The notes below the pieces were generated by a model. The model saw nothing but the letters and a program-made list of their open reading frames with translations. It was not told the origin of the DNA and ran no database searches. A program made the position numbers and the translations under genes. A DNA stretch of 64,000 nucleotides from Sipunculus nudus (taxonomy: Eukaryota > Annelida > Sipuncula > Golfingiida > Sipunculidae). Below, in pieces: positions 33,721 to 45,259 of this stretch. The stretch covers positions 42,535,676 to 42,599,675 of the forward strand of contig CM049311.1 of the NCBI GenBank assembly GCA_026874595.1. Reading direction: 5' to 3'. Each line of letters opens with the position of its first letter. The first letter of the stretch is position 1.

Positions 33721-34153
33721 GGCTGCATGTGTTTGCCCATCACATGATCAGCTCATGAATATGGCATGACCCTGCATGGAACCAATAGGAGATGAGGACA
33801 AATGACATCACTCATGGACTTGTTACCTGCTCATGAACACATCACCAGCTGTCATGACACCTCAAGTAAACCCATATAAAAAGGCCTAAGCCCTTATACA
33901 CTTCTAATTGGCTCACCAAACCTAACAAAATATATATTCAAATACTTTCTCAAATGATTTTAATAAGAATATTAATAATATTAGTTTTATATAAGGGTTT
34001 ATTCATTATTTTATTATGTTTAAAATACAACTAATTTCAACTGAATTTGAAAATATTTTTTAAAATGTTTCAGGTACATATCTGTGTGTGAATAATCAGA
34101 AAAATTCTATATCTATTGTGATAGTTTATTTACACATATATCAATATTCTAAT

Positions 34154-34168
34154 TACACACACACACAC

Positions 34169-34225
<57 letters not shown>

Positions 34226-34234
34226 ATATATATA
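34154..34234. repeat. (CA)n/(TA)n microsatellite
   Basis: A short CA run followed by about 70 bases of alternating TA with one interruption. Confidence 0.95.
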
Positions 34235-34383
34235 ACTTGAAAAGTTAAACATGCTTTCAAATTTTATATATGTATTGCTATACTAAAAGTTTATTCCAGT
34301 GCACATATACAAACATTTTATATATGTATATATATAAAAGCAATTTTGAGATATAATTATTTAAAATTTAATTATTTTTATAA

Positions 34384-34721
34384 GGCCAAAATAAAAAAAA
34401 AGGTATGGTTCTCAGGCACTTTTTTTCAGAAATCAATGAGGGCGGGCGCTTTTTTTATTTTAAATTTTTTGGTATGTTTCGATAAAAATGTCAAATGATA
34501 AGGGAAAAGCATGAAAATAACAGTTTTATTTTGCTAAATAAGTAAAATCACTACAAAACAAAGGAAATTGTACGGTTTTACCTTCTTGAAAGAAATGTCG
34601 GAGCGGCAGCAGCTCAAAATTGGAAAGTTTTTATTGAAAATCAAAATAAAAATTTTTGATGCCGGGGTTAAAAATTGATGCGGGCGGTGCCTGAGAACCA
34701 TACCTTTAATTTTTTTTGGCC
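34384..34721. mobile_element. MITE, PIF/Harbinger-like
   Basis: 338 bp with terminal inverted repeats of about 38 bp: GGCCAAAATAAAA...GGTATGGTTCTCAGGCAC at the left and the reverse complement at the right (GTGCCTGAGAACCATACC...TTGGCC). Flanked by TAA at 34381-34383 and 34722-34724, the 3-bp TWA duplication typical of PIF/Harbinger. No coding. Superfamily inferred from the duplication only. Confidence 0.8.
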
Positions 34722-34970
34722 TAATGTTAATTATTTAATTATATTCTTTTCTTTTCTTTTCTTTATTCAAATATCAGCTGTTTGACTGACTTCACTTCAT
34801 TATGTTCAGTTTTATGTGTGTATATGTTTAAAACATTAAAGTATACATTGATTCAGTTTTTATGCATGACCATATATACCAGTGATGATGAAAGCTAACT
34901 TTCAGATATGTAAGCCTATTAATTATTTATATTAGGAATATAATACCAGATATTTTTGTAATACATTTGT

Positions 34971-34972
<2 letters not shown>

Positions 34973-35007
<35 letters not shown>
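34973..35007. repeat. (TA)n microsatellite
   Basis: About 17 TA repeats. Confidence 0.95.
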
Positions 35008-35011
<4 letters not shown>

Positions 35012-35272
35012 ATGACATTTCTCTTCTTATAGTTTCAGCAAATTGTAAAATAATATGAAAATGATTATTGGTTCATACAGCCAAACATATATTTTTTTTA
35101 CAAATATAAAACATGAGTGTATATGTGTTTGTGTGTGTTATTATTAAATAATATCTGACATATTTCATATATCTTGTGTGTGTGCCAATTTTTTGTACAT
35201 TTTTAATTATTTTCTTTTTAATATTTATATATCACCTCTTTGATTGAACCGGTTCTGTTATGTAACACTTAA

Positions 35273-35274
<2 letters not shown>

Positions 35275-35341
<67 letters not shown>
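35275..35341. repeat. (AT)n microsatellite
   Basis: About 33 uninterrupted AT repeats. It creates a spurious isoleucine-tyrosine reading frame. Confidence 0.95.
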
Positions 35342-35346
<5 letters not shown>

Positions 35347-35856
35347 TTGCTGATATGTATATGTTTAATTTATATCAGTCTATTTTTTCATATCTTTTTA
35401 CAATGCCCATTCATATACTAAACATTTGTTTTAACCTTTTAGGTATTTCCAAGATCTATTTATTATTATATGCAAACACTGGCTGAGTTGTTTCCATGCT
35501 TGGAATATGTGCAGGTTGTCTTTTTATCGCAACTAAAATAATTCTTTCTCTAAGTTTTCAGTAGTGCATCAAAGGTGTAGGATCAAAATCTTAAATTTCA
35601 ATAGCAATATTTACTGTATTATATAATGGAAGTGCGAAATACGCACCACTTGTTTAACTGATCACACACTTGATCACCCACACATAACACACACACTCAT
35701 ACACCCGAATATAATGATGAATGTGTTATATTAAAATAAAGAAAAAATATTACTGCTGTATATCTCCAAAGTGTAATTACACGGGCACACGTAACACACA
35801 CACAGAATTTTGTGTTACCTAAAGCACATATATACATGAATATATAATTATTATGT

Positions 35857-35862
<6 letters not shown>

Positions 35863-35916
<54 letters not shown>

Positions 35917-35924
35917 TATATATG
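35863..35924. repeat. (TA)n microsatellite
   Basis: About 25 TA repeats with an interrupted end. Confidence 0.95.
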
Positions 35925-36645
35925 ATTTACAGATATATGGTTTACATATAAATTGTATCTTTAATTTTTAAGATTATATTATAGTTACATACTATTATAT
36001 ATTTATATTAATGTATCAGGCCCTATATATATATATATATATTATTATACAATAATATCTTATAATAATATAATAAAGAAATAATATAATATAATATAAG
36101 AATTAAAATACTATATATAGCAATACATATATACACTGATTTGTTTATATGCATAAGTATTTCTTAAGCATTAAAAAGCATGAATTAAATGAACATGAAA
36201 TGTGAAAATGTACCTTGAAAGCCCTTAAATCTAGAAAGATATGGCAGGACTAGACTGGTACCCTGCACATTTGATGATTGACAAAACTCTAGTTAAGCAA
36301 TATAAATAATACAAAAACAATTAAACAGCAACAATGGGCAACCTATTAACATATACTAGTGTGAAGGACAACACTTCTAGAATACGATTATTTGTACTTT
36401 TTCTCCGGGTGTGACCGGGTTTGGCTGCTTTTAATCAGTGAAATGAAGCTTGTTGATGCCGACATGCCAACTCTGACATGAAGCGGTTGAATTCTTCACT
36501 GTTTTTCTCAAGTTACGATCTCTTACTGGTCATTTCATGTTAATAACCACTCAGGACATCATTAAATGTAACAGCTTGATGAGAAAACTTTAATTAATTA
36601 AGATAAATACTCATTCTAACACTGAAGCGAGTCTTGTCAACATGT
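35925..36645. other. AT-rich intergenic sequence
   Basis: Further TA-rich runs around 36025-36120, then unique-looking sequence. No gene recognised. Confidence 0.35.
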
Positions 36646-36659
36646 GCGCCACCTAGTGG
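36646..36659 (-). promoter_or_regulatory. CTCF-like consensus site
   Basis: On the minus strand CCACTAGGTGGCGC fits the bilaterian CTCF core consensus (CCASYAGRKGGCRS) at every position. It lies just before a GGTGGCGCCACC-containing array. Sequence match only; occupancy is unknown. Confidence 0.4.
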
Positions 36660-36699
36660 TAGAAGTTTGAAACGGCTAATTATGCGTGGGCAAACTGCA

Positions 36700-37600
36700 C
36701 AGCATGTTTGATTGTGTAACATACACTTAAAATGGTGGCGCCACCTGCAACCATATTTGCACAGAGTCCATCTGTTCATCTGCCTGGGGTAATAATATCA
36801 CTCATATCTCAGCATGGTGGTTTGACTTCTCCACCTGAAATTTTGCAGGTTTATACATCCTGGACAGCTTTCTTGATTTTATGACAGGTGGCGCCACCTA
36901 AATTCATGTTTAAGCTGCAGACATCCAAGCTCATATCTTGGGAATCGTTTGACCGATTGGGCCAAAATTTTGCATGTGTATAGACTCGCATCGCTCTTCA
37001 TCATAGGCAAAGCTAGTGGCGCCACCTGCAACCATTTATGCACGGGGTCCATCTGTTCATCTGCCTTGGGATAAAATCACTCGTATCTCAGAAGTTATTT
37101 GACTTATCCACCTGAAATTCGCAGGTTTATACATCCTGGACAGCTTTCTCGATTTTATGACAGGTGGCGCCACCGACATTCATGTTTACTCTGCAGACAT
37201 CCAAGCTCACATCTCTGGAACTGTTTGACCGATAGGGCCAAAATTTTGCTTGTGTATAGATCTCACATAGCTCTTCATCATAGGCAAAACTGGTGGCGCC
37301 ACCTGCAACCACTTATGCACAGCGTCCATCTGTTCATCTGCCTTGGGATAAAATCACTCATATCTTAGCAGTGGTTTTACTTATCCACCTGAAATTTTGC
37401 AGGTTTATACATCATGGACAATTTTCTCAATTTTATGACAGGTGGCACCACCTACATTCACGTTAACCCTGCAGACATCCATGCTAATATGCAACACACC
37501 TCACTCTATTCCCCTTGCCACTTGATCCATGCCTCACTTCACCCGTCCCACTCTGATTTCTGCGGATACACATTGTCGCTTGTCGACTACCTATATTCTA
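36700..37600. repeat. ~140/280-bp composite repeat array
   Basis: Same repeat as 16690-17560 and 28400-29330, six or more palindromic cores (GGTGGCGCCACCT near 36735, 36890, 37017, 37164, 37291). Ends with the pre-tail TTCCCCTTGCCACTTGATCC but lacks the CTTGTT terminus and any head, so it is a truncated copy. Confidence 0.85.
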
Positions 37601-37605
37601 TTTTT

Positions 37606-38153
37606 AAAATGTCCTTGTCTGAAACTTGCAGGTCCGCAACGTCCATTTTGCTGAAATCACAATGACTAAGGTAGATATGCTTGAAAAGCGGGTGCCCTAT
37701 AGTAATCGACCTGTCTGTCTGTCCGTCCGTCCGTCTGTCAGGCTGTACTTTGTCACCTGCAACATCATTGGCTAGCAGCAACTTAATTCCCTTAAAGGGT
37801 AAAGTAGTTCTTATGGCCACAGTAATATTCCCAGAAATCAAATCCGACTTTAAATGTATACTGTGAAGCGGAACTGAAGTGTGCTTGTCTGAAAACACAA
37901 ATGGCAAAGCATTTGCTAACATGAGAGTTTGCCCTGAACCAGTGTCCCTCAAAATTCTAATAGGGGTAGAATCTGAAAAATCACTTGAAAGTGATACAAA
38001 ACCATCATATATGAATGGCTCAAATAACTCATTTCAGAGTCAGGAGAGGAATCTACTACCTCAGTTTCACCAAGCAAAGAACTGACACTGATAGTGTCAG
38101 TCATAAACTCTTTTTCAGAGTCATTAAAGGAATCTACATCCTTATTAGGGCCC
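37606..38153 (-). pseudogene. Retroelement aspartic protease remnant
   Basis: Minus-strand reading contains SDSTPIRILRDTGSGQTLML (active site DTG), LHSIHLKSDLISGNITVAIR and LPFKGIKLLLANDVAGDKV. This is the retropepsin of a widespread metazoan LTR family ('LRDTGAxQS ... LxSxLVSGxVxVGV ... LGNDLAGxKV'). A 60-bp repeat fragment interrupts it at 37680-37739. The gag at 1-606 seems to be from the same superfamily. No RT is adjacent. Confidence 0.7.
37680..37739 (+). repeat. Short head fragment of repeat family E
   Basis: GAAAAGCGGGTGCCCTATAG followed by a TGTC/CGTC run. The same head begins a longer copy at 38157. It is inserted inside the protease remnant. Confidence 0.65.
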
Positions 38154-38156
38154 CGC

Positions 38157-39100
38157 TTGAAAAGCAGATGCCCTATAGTAATTGACCTGTCTAGCTGTCC
38201 ATCTGTTCGTCTGTCTGTCCATCTGTCTGTCCATCCACAAATTCTTTTCCAGATGATAACTCCAGTTAGGATTGACGGATTGAGTTTAAACCTGTTATAT
38301 CTATTAACCATCAATTATGGAAGATCCCTATCAATTTTGGGTCCGGAGGTCAAAGGTCAAAAAAGTTAGTCACAGTTTGATTTTAAATTTTAGGTCCCTC
38401 TTTCAGCAGGGCAGAAATCAACTTGTAACCATAATTGTTTGTTCCACCTTAACAGTAGGACAGGTCCTCATGTCAACAGCAACAAGGCATGATATATGGT
38501 CATAGTCAGCCATTTTTCTGTAAGTTATGCGGTAAAAACCATTACTGAACACCTAGTAAGGTTGCACTCTCTTAGCAAATATGCATGCAAATGGACACAC
38601 ATTGTTAACACCATAATTTGTAAAAAGTATTTCATATAAGGTCCCCAGACTCAAGGCAGTGATGGACCTTTTGATGAACTACATCATGTTTGAAGATGGG
38701 TGACCTTGATGGATTTTCAAGGTCACAGAGGTGATAATGCTAAAATGATGTTAACCAAATAGCTCGCAAACAATTTGACTAACACTCACTGAACTTGCAC
38801 CAGTAATGTTTGTTTTGAAGGGCAAGGTCAAGTTCGAAGATTTGATGATCTGACAGAGGCGATAATTCTCAAATTATGTTAATGCAATAACCTGCAGAGA
38901 ATTTGATGAACAGTCAAATTCGTTTCTGCATAATAACTCCCCTAACATATGATGGATAGGATTCAAACATAAGATGTATCACCCATGGCCTAAGGGAGAA
39001 GCCTATTGATATTTGGGTCAGAAGGAAAAAAAAAGTAATACACAGTTTGGTGTTCAGTTGCTGGTGTCTCCTTCAGCAGGCCAGAAATGAATTTCGAGTC
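38157..39100 (+). repeat. Repeat family E, longer copy with internal duplication
   Basis: Head GAAAAGCAGATGCCCTATAG at 38158. 38257-38430 is similar to 38934-39090 (GATAACTCC..., TATTGATATTTGGGTC / TATCAATTTTGGGTC, CCTTCAGCAGGCCAGAAAT / TTTCAGCAGGGCAGAAAT), so the unit is repeated about 680 bp apart. No coding. Confidence 0.6.
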
Positions 39101-39779
39101 ACTCGTGTACAGCGGCAGTACATTTTCACAGCATATTTTGTACAGGCAATTTGAAGATTCCCCAGAAAAGGATACACTGATCCAACGCAACACAGTGGCT
39201 CGCCTTTAGACCATGTTTGGACAAATCTATCTCCACTTTCAACATCTCAAGGAATTTGGACATAATTTTAGTGACCATCAACAAATTGACATAGATATTC
39301 ATATGTAACCATTCTACACATCACAGCGCATTTGTAGACCCAAGCCCAAGAACAGCTGAATCTCATTTCAAGAGAATGACCATTTTATCACTACTAACCA
39401 ACAGCTGACTCTCTCTAATACTACAAGGTTCATGTACAGACTCAAGCCTCACATATAAAAAGGCCAATTCAACATACAAATTATGGAAAACTATTTGACA
39501 CAGCCCAGCCAAGACTTCAACCAAGAATAATTGGCACAGGTAATACAGAAACTAAAAATGCATGCAGTTCTTTTATATCATTATTTTGATAGCTTTGAAC
39601 ATTTTCACTTTACCATATCTTTCTTCCAGTTTATACATGTCAGCTGTTCTTTACAGGTTCTTTAATTTTCAAATATCACTCTTTCAGCCCATGCTACCAA
39701 AGTACACCAAATTCACAGTACTTCAATTTATAATGACTGCATCTTTGCGGGGCTCTTACTGACCTGTCAGTTTTCTCGT
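39101..39779. other. Stretch without recognised features
   Basis: Mixed AT-rich sequence. No gene or repeat boundary identified. Confidence 0.3.
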
Positions 39780-40331
39780 TTTTGCACAGTGTATGTCCCT
39801 GCTTATTTCACAGGAGAGATTTGATATATCAGCCTGAAATTGTGCATGTCTATACATCTTGGATAGCTTCATCATATATAAGTCTGGTGCACTGTGCAGT
39901 GTATGTCCCCACTTATTTCTTAGGAGTGATTTGACATGACAGCCTGAAATTTTGTTGTATCAGGACTTGTGGAGCATCCTACAATTGTTATTGGGTTTCA
40001 TGAATCTAGTGCAAGAGTGGTTTGAAGTATGTGCCTGAAATTTTGCAAATCCATACATCTTTGATGGTTTTCTCATACACAAGACTGGTAGTGCCACCAA
40101 TCATTTTTGTGTTGTGTGCATCCATGCCAAAATTTCAGGAATGAAGTTTGTGTAATTGGTGCTTGTACACGGGTTCAGAATATTTAGTTTTTGCATTGTA
40201 CATGTACATGTCACATTTGTACTTGAAAAGTAATGAACTGTACTTTACCATATTACCATGAAAGCATTATACTTGATGTATATACCATTCACAGGTTAAC
40301 ATTAGGCCTGTAGGCCTTGTTATAGTATTTA
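39780..40331 (+). repeat. Family D tail, copy 1
   Basis: Similar to 54190-54697 (GATATATCAGCCTGAAAT, TTTTTGTGTTGTGTGCA). It ends with GCATTAGG-like text, then AGGCCTGTAGGCCTTGTT, i.e. another hairpin plus CTTGTT end. Confidence 0.65.
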
Positions 40332-40854
40332 TTGATGCACTTTTTCTCAGTAGTGGATTGGTGTCTCAGCCAAAAATTTTGTCTGGTATATTATCTGTAG
40401 ATCTGTTTATGGTGAAAAGTGCACATACATGGGGAGTTTTATTGACATCACTGATGCCACAAATTTGAAGTCATCTCATGTCAGGAACATTTAATGCTTT
40501 ACTTTACACTTGCCTCTGTCGCTTTAGACTGACCATTATCTAGTTACCAAAAGAGCCTGGTGATACTGCTTTATCAGTTAAATAAACATTTCATACATTC
40601 CCATTAGGTGCGATTTTTGGTACTCTACACATTTTCCAGTTCCGATAAACCCCATTGTAAGGCCATTAGTTTTACTTAAATAAAGCACCTGTCTGTCTGA
40701 TATGTATTAATTATTTCAGTGCTCCCTTTAGTTAAAAAATACACATTTGCTAGCTTTGTCATTTGTTCATTGAACATTTTGTATGCCATGGTACAAATTA
40801 ATAACTATAGTCATAGTATGTCTCTGATGACATTGCATTATCTGTTGATCTTAG

Positions 40855-41228
40855 GCACAACTAATACCGGCCAGGAACAGAGCAGCACAGCAACTCTTCT
40901 ACTGACACCTGCTTGTTCTGAAGAACAACGCCCACCACTGAGCTTCATTCAGACAATGTTGCATTTAAAGCAGACATCTGCAAAGCTTCCTCAGGACCAG
41001 GAATATTTAACAAACCATTCACTTGAGCACTGGCTGGACATCCTTTCTGACTTCTTGTTTGAAGCTCATCATCCGTCGTCAGGAAAAATGTTAGAAACTG
41101 TAATGACAACCCTGCTGAAGAGCTGTGATACAAAAAATGGCAAGATTAGCAAGTTATCCACAACAGAGATTTCAGACTTCACCAGTTCACTTATATCAAA
41201 GATGGTGTCACTGAAAGAGATTTGTCAG
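40855..41228 (+). CDS. MEI4: MEI4-like protein, internal exon
   Basis: Acceptor TTGATCTTAG|GC at 40854/40855 and donor GTCAG|GTGATG at 41228/41229. The exon opens in phase 1 and ends on a codon boundary. It encodes about 124 residues: a polar stretch, then SFIQTMLHLKQTS, HSLEHWLDILSDFLFEAHH and ISDFTSSLISKMVSLKE. This order (hydrophobic 'FLxxLLxLK', then a helix with LD.L..F, then a helix before the next exon) matches what I recall of vertebrate MEI4. MEI4 works in meiotic prophase nuclei with REC114 and IHO1 on chromosome axes to promote SPO11 double-strand breaks. The terminal exon is 14.3 kb downstream. Upstream exons were not found. Assignment is by pattern, without a search. Confidence 0.68.
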
Positions 41229-41266
41229 GTGATGAAGTTGTGTATTTTATAGGTTTTAGGATTCAG

Positions 41267-41459
41267 GGGCGGATCCAGGCTTTTGGAAAATGAGAGCTAA
41301 CCCAGGAAGAATGAGAAAACCCTGAAACATTCCTAAAGTCAGGAAGGGGGGGGGGTGGTTTAGGCTACAAATATTGGTTTTAACCCTGTTAAAATAGTTT
41401 GCTGCTGCTAAGAAAGGGGATCATGACCCCCTGGACAATCCCTCTGGATCTGCTTCTGA
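41267..41459. mobile_element. Small TIR element, CAGGGGCGGATCCAGG family
   Basis: Left end CAGGGGCGGATCCAGGC and right end CTGGATCTGCTTCTG are imperfect inverted repeats about 193 bp apart. This terminus is common in animal hAT-like MITEs. A matching 8-bp duplication was not seen. Related fragments at 56037, 61365 and 62825. It lies 40 bases after the MEI4-like exon, in the intron. Confidence 0.6.
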
Positions 41460-41753
41460 GATTAATATAATGCAGGCTTTGGCCAAGAACATGTTCTATA
41501 TAATACTCATTTTTGGTACTTTCCTAGAATTCCACAAATTCCTAGAATTAACCCTGTAATTGTACCTGGAAGTGATACTTCTTGTATTGAAGTTGTACTA
41601 CAATGTACATGATAAAGTACCAGTACATGTCAAGCACTGGTCAAGTACAGACTTTTCTTTAATGCAAAAGGTAAAGACCGAAAATGTTTAGAATAGGGCT
41701 AGCTTAGCACTGTGTGACTTAGGATCCAAGTGAGAAAAAGTTTGAGGGTTTTT

Positions 41754-42010
41754 TTCTCAGCTTACTTTAATTCATCTGAGCTATGGTTATGATCCATTGT
41801 CCCCTGTCCATCTGTCTCTCTGTTAGACTTGCACATTTTGAAACCATTAGACCTATGAAATTTGACAAACAAATGTCTCCGAGGCTAAGTAGTCCAGCTG
41901 TTTTTGCAAAAAATGAAAGAAGCATGAAACTTGGCATAATAGTTGTCCAGGCAATATTCAACATTTTCAGATATAAAGCAAGGCGAGAATCGACCTAACT
42001 AGGTCAGAAT
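41754..42010 (+). repeat. Degenerate Helentron-like head
   Basis: CTCAGCTTACTTTAATTCAT, then CTGAGCTATGG and CCATTGTCCCCTGTCC resemble the hairpin head and CCGTCC run of the GATGTGGCACG subfamily (GCACATTTTGAAACCATTAG follows). Tail not found. Confidence 0.55.
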
Positions 42011-42330
42011 CCAAAATGGCGGCCAAGATGGCCACCGAATTATCAAATATCTATAACTTGAACCTTGTTATATTTGTCCTAGAATGCATTGCAAGTGCAC
42101 TCTGGGGTTGAGGAATTGATTTCAAGTTTCAAGTGACAAGATTTATAGGTTTCAAGCGACACACATAGGCCTATATATACAGGCAGGCCTATACTTATAA
42201 AAATCTGTAAAATCTGTTCAGTATGTGTGAAAATATATTAATACACATTTGTTCAAGGATATTTATAAGATCACATACTGTCCTGTATTATATACAAGGA
42301 TCTGTGTGTAGGCTTACAGGTTCACGTGGG

Positions 42331-42332
<2 letters not shown>

Positions 42333-42368
<36 letters not shown>
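42333..42368. repeat. (TA)n microsatellite
   Basis: About 16 TA repeats. Confidence 0.95.
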
Positions 42369-42370
<2 letters not shown>

Positions 42371-42598
42371 ATTTATTTCATCAATATTTTATGAAGTATG
42401 AAGTTATCTTTTACTTTTACATTGAAAATAAACCATATCCATAAGTTATCTGGTCCTTTCTAGGTAAAGACGGTAGTTCTTTTAAATAATAAAAATAACT
42501 TGATTGAGAGTTCTCAGATGGTGTGCGGGCCGATTGACCAGATTATGAGTGTAGATTCATTTGGCACAAAACGAGCACTAGTAAACCATCAGATTTTA

Positions 42599-42641
<43 letters not shown>
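42599..42641. repeat. (TA)n microsatellite
   Basis: About 21 TA repeats, 170 bp left of the gypsy element. Confidence 0.95.
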
Positions 42642-42643
<2 letters not shown>

Positions 42644-42810
42644 CATAATATATGACAGTTTATTCAATCTATAGTTAAACAAAAATTACAAAATACATTA
42701 ATACTTAAAATAAATACTCGTACATTGATAAGACATCGTTTTCCAATGCCAATACATGACCCAGTTAGGAGGTCGCGCAGATCACATGCGTGGTGTCTGT
42801 CAGACGCAGC

Positions 42811-42982
42811 TGTGTCGAGGTGGACCGAGCTTGAAAATAATAGAAACCTGTGCATAGACTCACATGGGTTTTTTAATACACAACACAAATATTGTACAGA
42901 CCGATGTCCTTAACAATTACCGGACCGCATATATACATTGCGGTCAAAACATATTAATGAACCACAGTTCAATATTGTCACA
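42811..42982 (-). repeat. 3' LTR (172 bp)
   Basis: TGTGTCGAGGTGG...ATATTGTCACA in plus orientation. A purine tract on the minus strand (AGGGGGA) abuts 42982. Confidence 0.9.
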
Positions 42983-43401
42983 TCCCCCTGGTCAAAAAGA
43001 GGATAGAGATATACATGACTAGTACTATGTGGCACAGAAAAAATGTGATGATGTGCTACGATCAAGATCAATGCGGCTGCACAATGTCCAGGTTAAAAAA
43101 AAATGAAAAAAATGTGGAGAACTACAGTCCTTGAGTTTTAAACAGTGTTCTTGCTGTTCAGCTTACATGATGCGAGGTGTTATCAAAACTGTGAATGTAT
43201 GTATGAGTGTGAGTGTTAAATGGTTACCCTATTCATGGGAGGAGAGGTTACCAGCACTTCACTTCCTATCGGACTCTTTACCAGTCGGCTCCCTAACTAT
43301 ACTAACTATACACAAAACCTGGGCGCAAAGGCTTCTTTACAGCTCTTCCTGATCTGGTCGTGGTACCGATAGCTGGACAAGAATCCTCTGGTACTGTTTG
43401 T

Positions 43402-43977
43402 TCAATTGTTGCTTCTGTTTGGATTGGTGTGGGAACATGTTGTATGGCGTGTCTGTTGTCGCCGACCAAGGCCTCTGGTATGTTCTGCAGGATGTGAGGT
43501 TTGAATGACTGGTCTTGGTATTATGATCTCAGGTTGTTTTGGCATGATCTCTGAGGTTTGCCGCAAATGTCTACGATTTCGTCGCAGTAGCCTCCCATCC
43601 TCAGTGCGGACTTCATATGATCTAATATCTGCTTTTCTTTCTACTCTGGCCTTTAACCAACCTTTTTTGTAATTTAGAGGCTTTTTACGGACTGTGTCAC
43701 CTGGTTCCAACTCCGGCAATTCTCTAGTACCAATATTGTACTGCATCGTTTGTTTGACCTTCCTGGCATGGAGCTTCTGGGAACCATGTTCTACAGATCT
43801 CGGCTCCAAAAGTCTTTTGGAAGTAGGTAGTCTAGTTCTGGTGTGTCGACTGAACAGTCGTTGGCATAGCAGGGTATCATAACCTTCACTAGGGGTATTT
43901 CTCCAATCCAGTAATGCCAAATAAGGATCTCTTTGGTCTTCTTGCACTTTCCGGATCAAGTTCTTTGCAGTCTTCAC
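43402..43977 (-). pseudogene. Integrase C-terminal region
   Basis: A 191-residue frame starting after the integrase core: LALLDWRNTPSEG, ELPELEPGDTVRKKPL, KKGWLKARVERKADIRSYEV and EDGRLLRRNRRHLRQTSE. This is the post-core region of gypsy integrase, followed by a low-complexity tail. The catalytic glutamate should lie at the frame junction near 43977. Parallel to 11614-12133 of the sibling element. Confidence 0.82.
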
Positions 43978-44720
43978 CGCGTTCTCAGCTTTTCCATTCG
44001 ATTGGGAATACCCTGGTGAACTAGTGACATGTTCGAAATCATACCGATCAGGGAATCTAGCAAGTCTGCAGAATTGAAGAGGGGTCCGTTGTCAGATACC
44101 ACTGTGTTGGGCAGACCATGTCTAGCCATGTGCTGTTTTAACTTCCTAATAATAGTCTTAGCAGTCTTATCTTCAAGTTTGTCAATTTCAAAGAAGTTGG
44201 AATAGTAATCTACTGTGATGATATAGTCTGTGCCTTTCAACTCAAACAAATCCATACCCAACTTTGCCCATGGTCTATATGGCATGTCATGAGCAATCAT
44301 GGGTTCCTTCTGTTGTGACATACTGTATTGGTTCCACACTCTACATTCTGCTACATATCTGTCAATGTTCCGACTCATTCCCGGCCAATATACTGCTTCT
44401 TTGGCACGCCTCTGGCAGCCCTGTCTATCAATGCGGCCATCATGGAGCCTGGTAAGTATCTCTTGGCGCACTTTGTTTGGGACTACTAACCTTTCTCCCT
44501 TAAAGATGAATCCATCATGTACGACCAGTTCCTCTTCAAATGATGCATAAGTCTTAACTGTTTCCTGCAGCTGTTTGGCATCTACAGGCCATCCTGACTG
44601 AATAACACGTTTCAGAGCCTCTAACTCAGTGTCGTGCTCTGCTGCTCTCCAAATCAAGTGCAGGGTTTTGTCTGAAATAGGTAAGTATGTGACACTACTC
44701 ACTGTCCAAATCATCATCAC
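43974..44720 (-). pseudogene. Integrase zinc-binding region and core
   Basis: A 248-residue frame. The zinc-binding part (LHDGRIDRQGCQRRAKEAVY, then ECRVWNQYS) has lost the second cysteine of CxxC. The core has GMDLFELKGTDYIITVDYYS (first aspartate) and PNTVVSDNGPLFNS (second aspartate). The frame leaves the integrase before the glutamate. Function in an intact element: chromosomal integration of the cDNA. Confidence 0.88.
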
Positions 44721-45259
44721 TTGTTTCTGTCCAAGGAATGAACGCTCTGCTCAATGTATCTGCAAGATACATCTCAGATCCTTTCCTGTGGGTCACCTTG
44801 AGGTCATAATTTTGTAATCGGAGTAACATCCTCTGGATCCTCTTTGGAGCACTTAGCAGGGACTTCCTAAAGATTGTCTCAGAGGTTTATGGTCAGTTTG
44901 TACTAAAACCTGGCGGCCGTACACATATTGGTGGAACTTTTCGACTGACGCTGTGATTGCGAGCATTTCTTTCTCTATCTGGGCATAGTTGCACTCAGAT
45001 GCGGACAGTGCTCTGGAGTAGTATGCCACTGGCTGACCACACTGCATCAGGCATGCCCCTATGCCTTTGTCTGAGGCATCACACTGAAGTACGGTGGCTT
45101 CACGTTCATCAAAATACTTCAGAACTGGAGCCTCCGTCAGGAGTTGTTTAACTTTCTGAAAGCACTCTCCATGGATCTCTATCCAGTCAAGTTCTCGTCC
45201 TCTCTCAAAAGCTGTCGTAGAGGATCTGTTACTTCAGCTAGGTTTGGGATGTAGTCTCT
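44721..45259 (-). pseudogene. RNase H region (frameshifted)
   Basis: The frame 44853-45047 carries PVAYYSRALSASECNYAQIE, KEMLAITASVEKF and VLVQTDHKPL, the second and third acidic motifs of RNase H. Neighbouring frames hold the DAS motif region (about 45050-45110) and the DTLSR-like end (about 44740-44760). At least two frameshifts. Confidence 0.82.

Noticed and set aside
35244-35486. 80-residue open frame
   Set aside because: Produced by the (AT)n microsatellite (isoleucine-tyrosine repeats).
37949-38314. 121-residue minus-strand frame
   Set aside because: Partly protease upstream sequence and partly repeat family E; a chance fusion across an insertion.
40719-40854. N-terminal extension of the MEI4-like exon frame to an ATG at 40719
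   Set aside because: The hydrophobic text before 40855 looks intronic, and a good acceptor (TTAG) precedes the conserved part.
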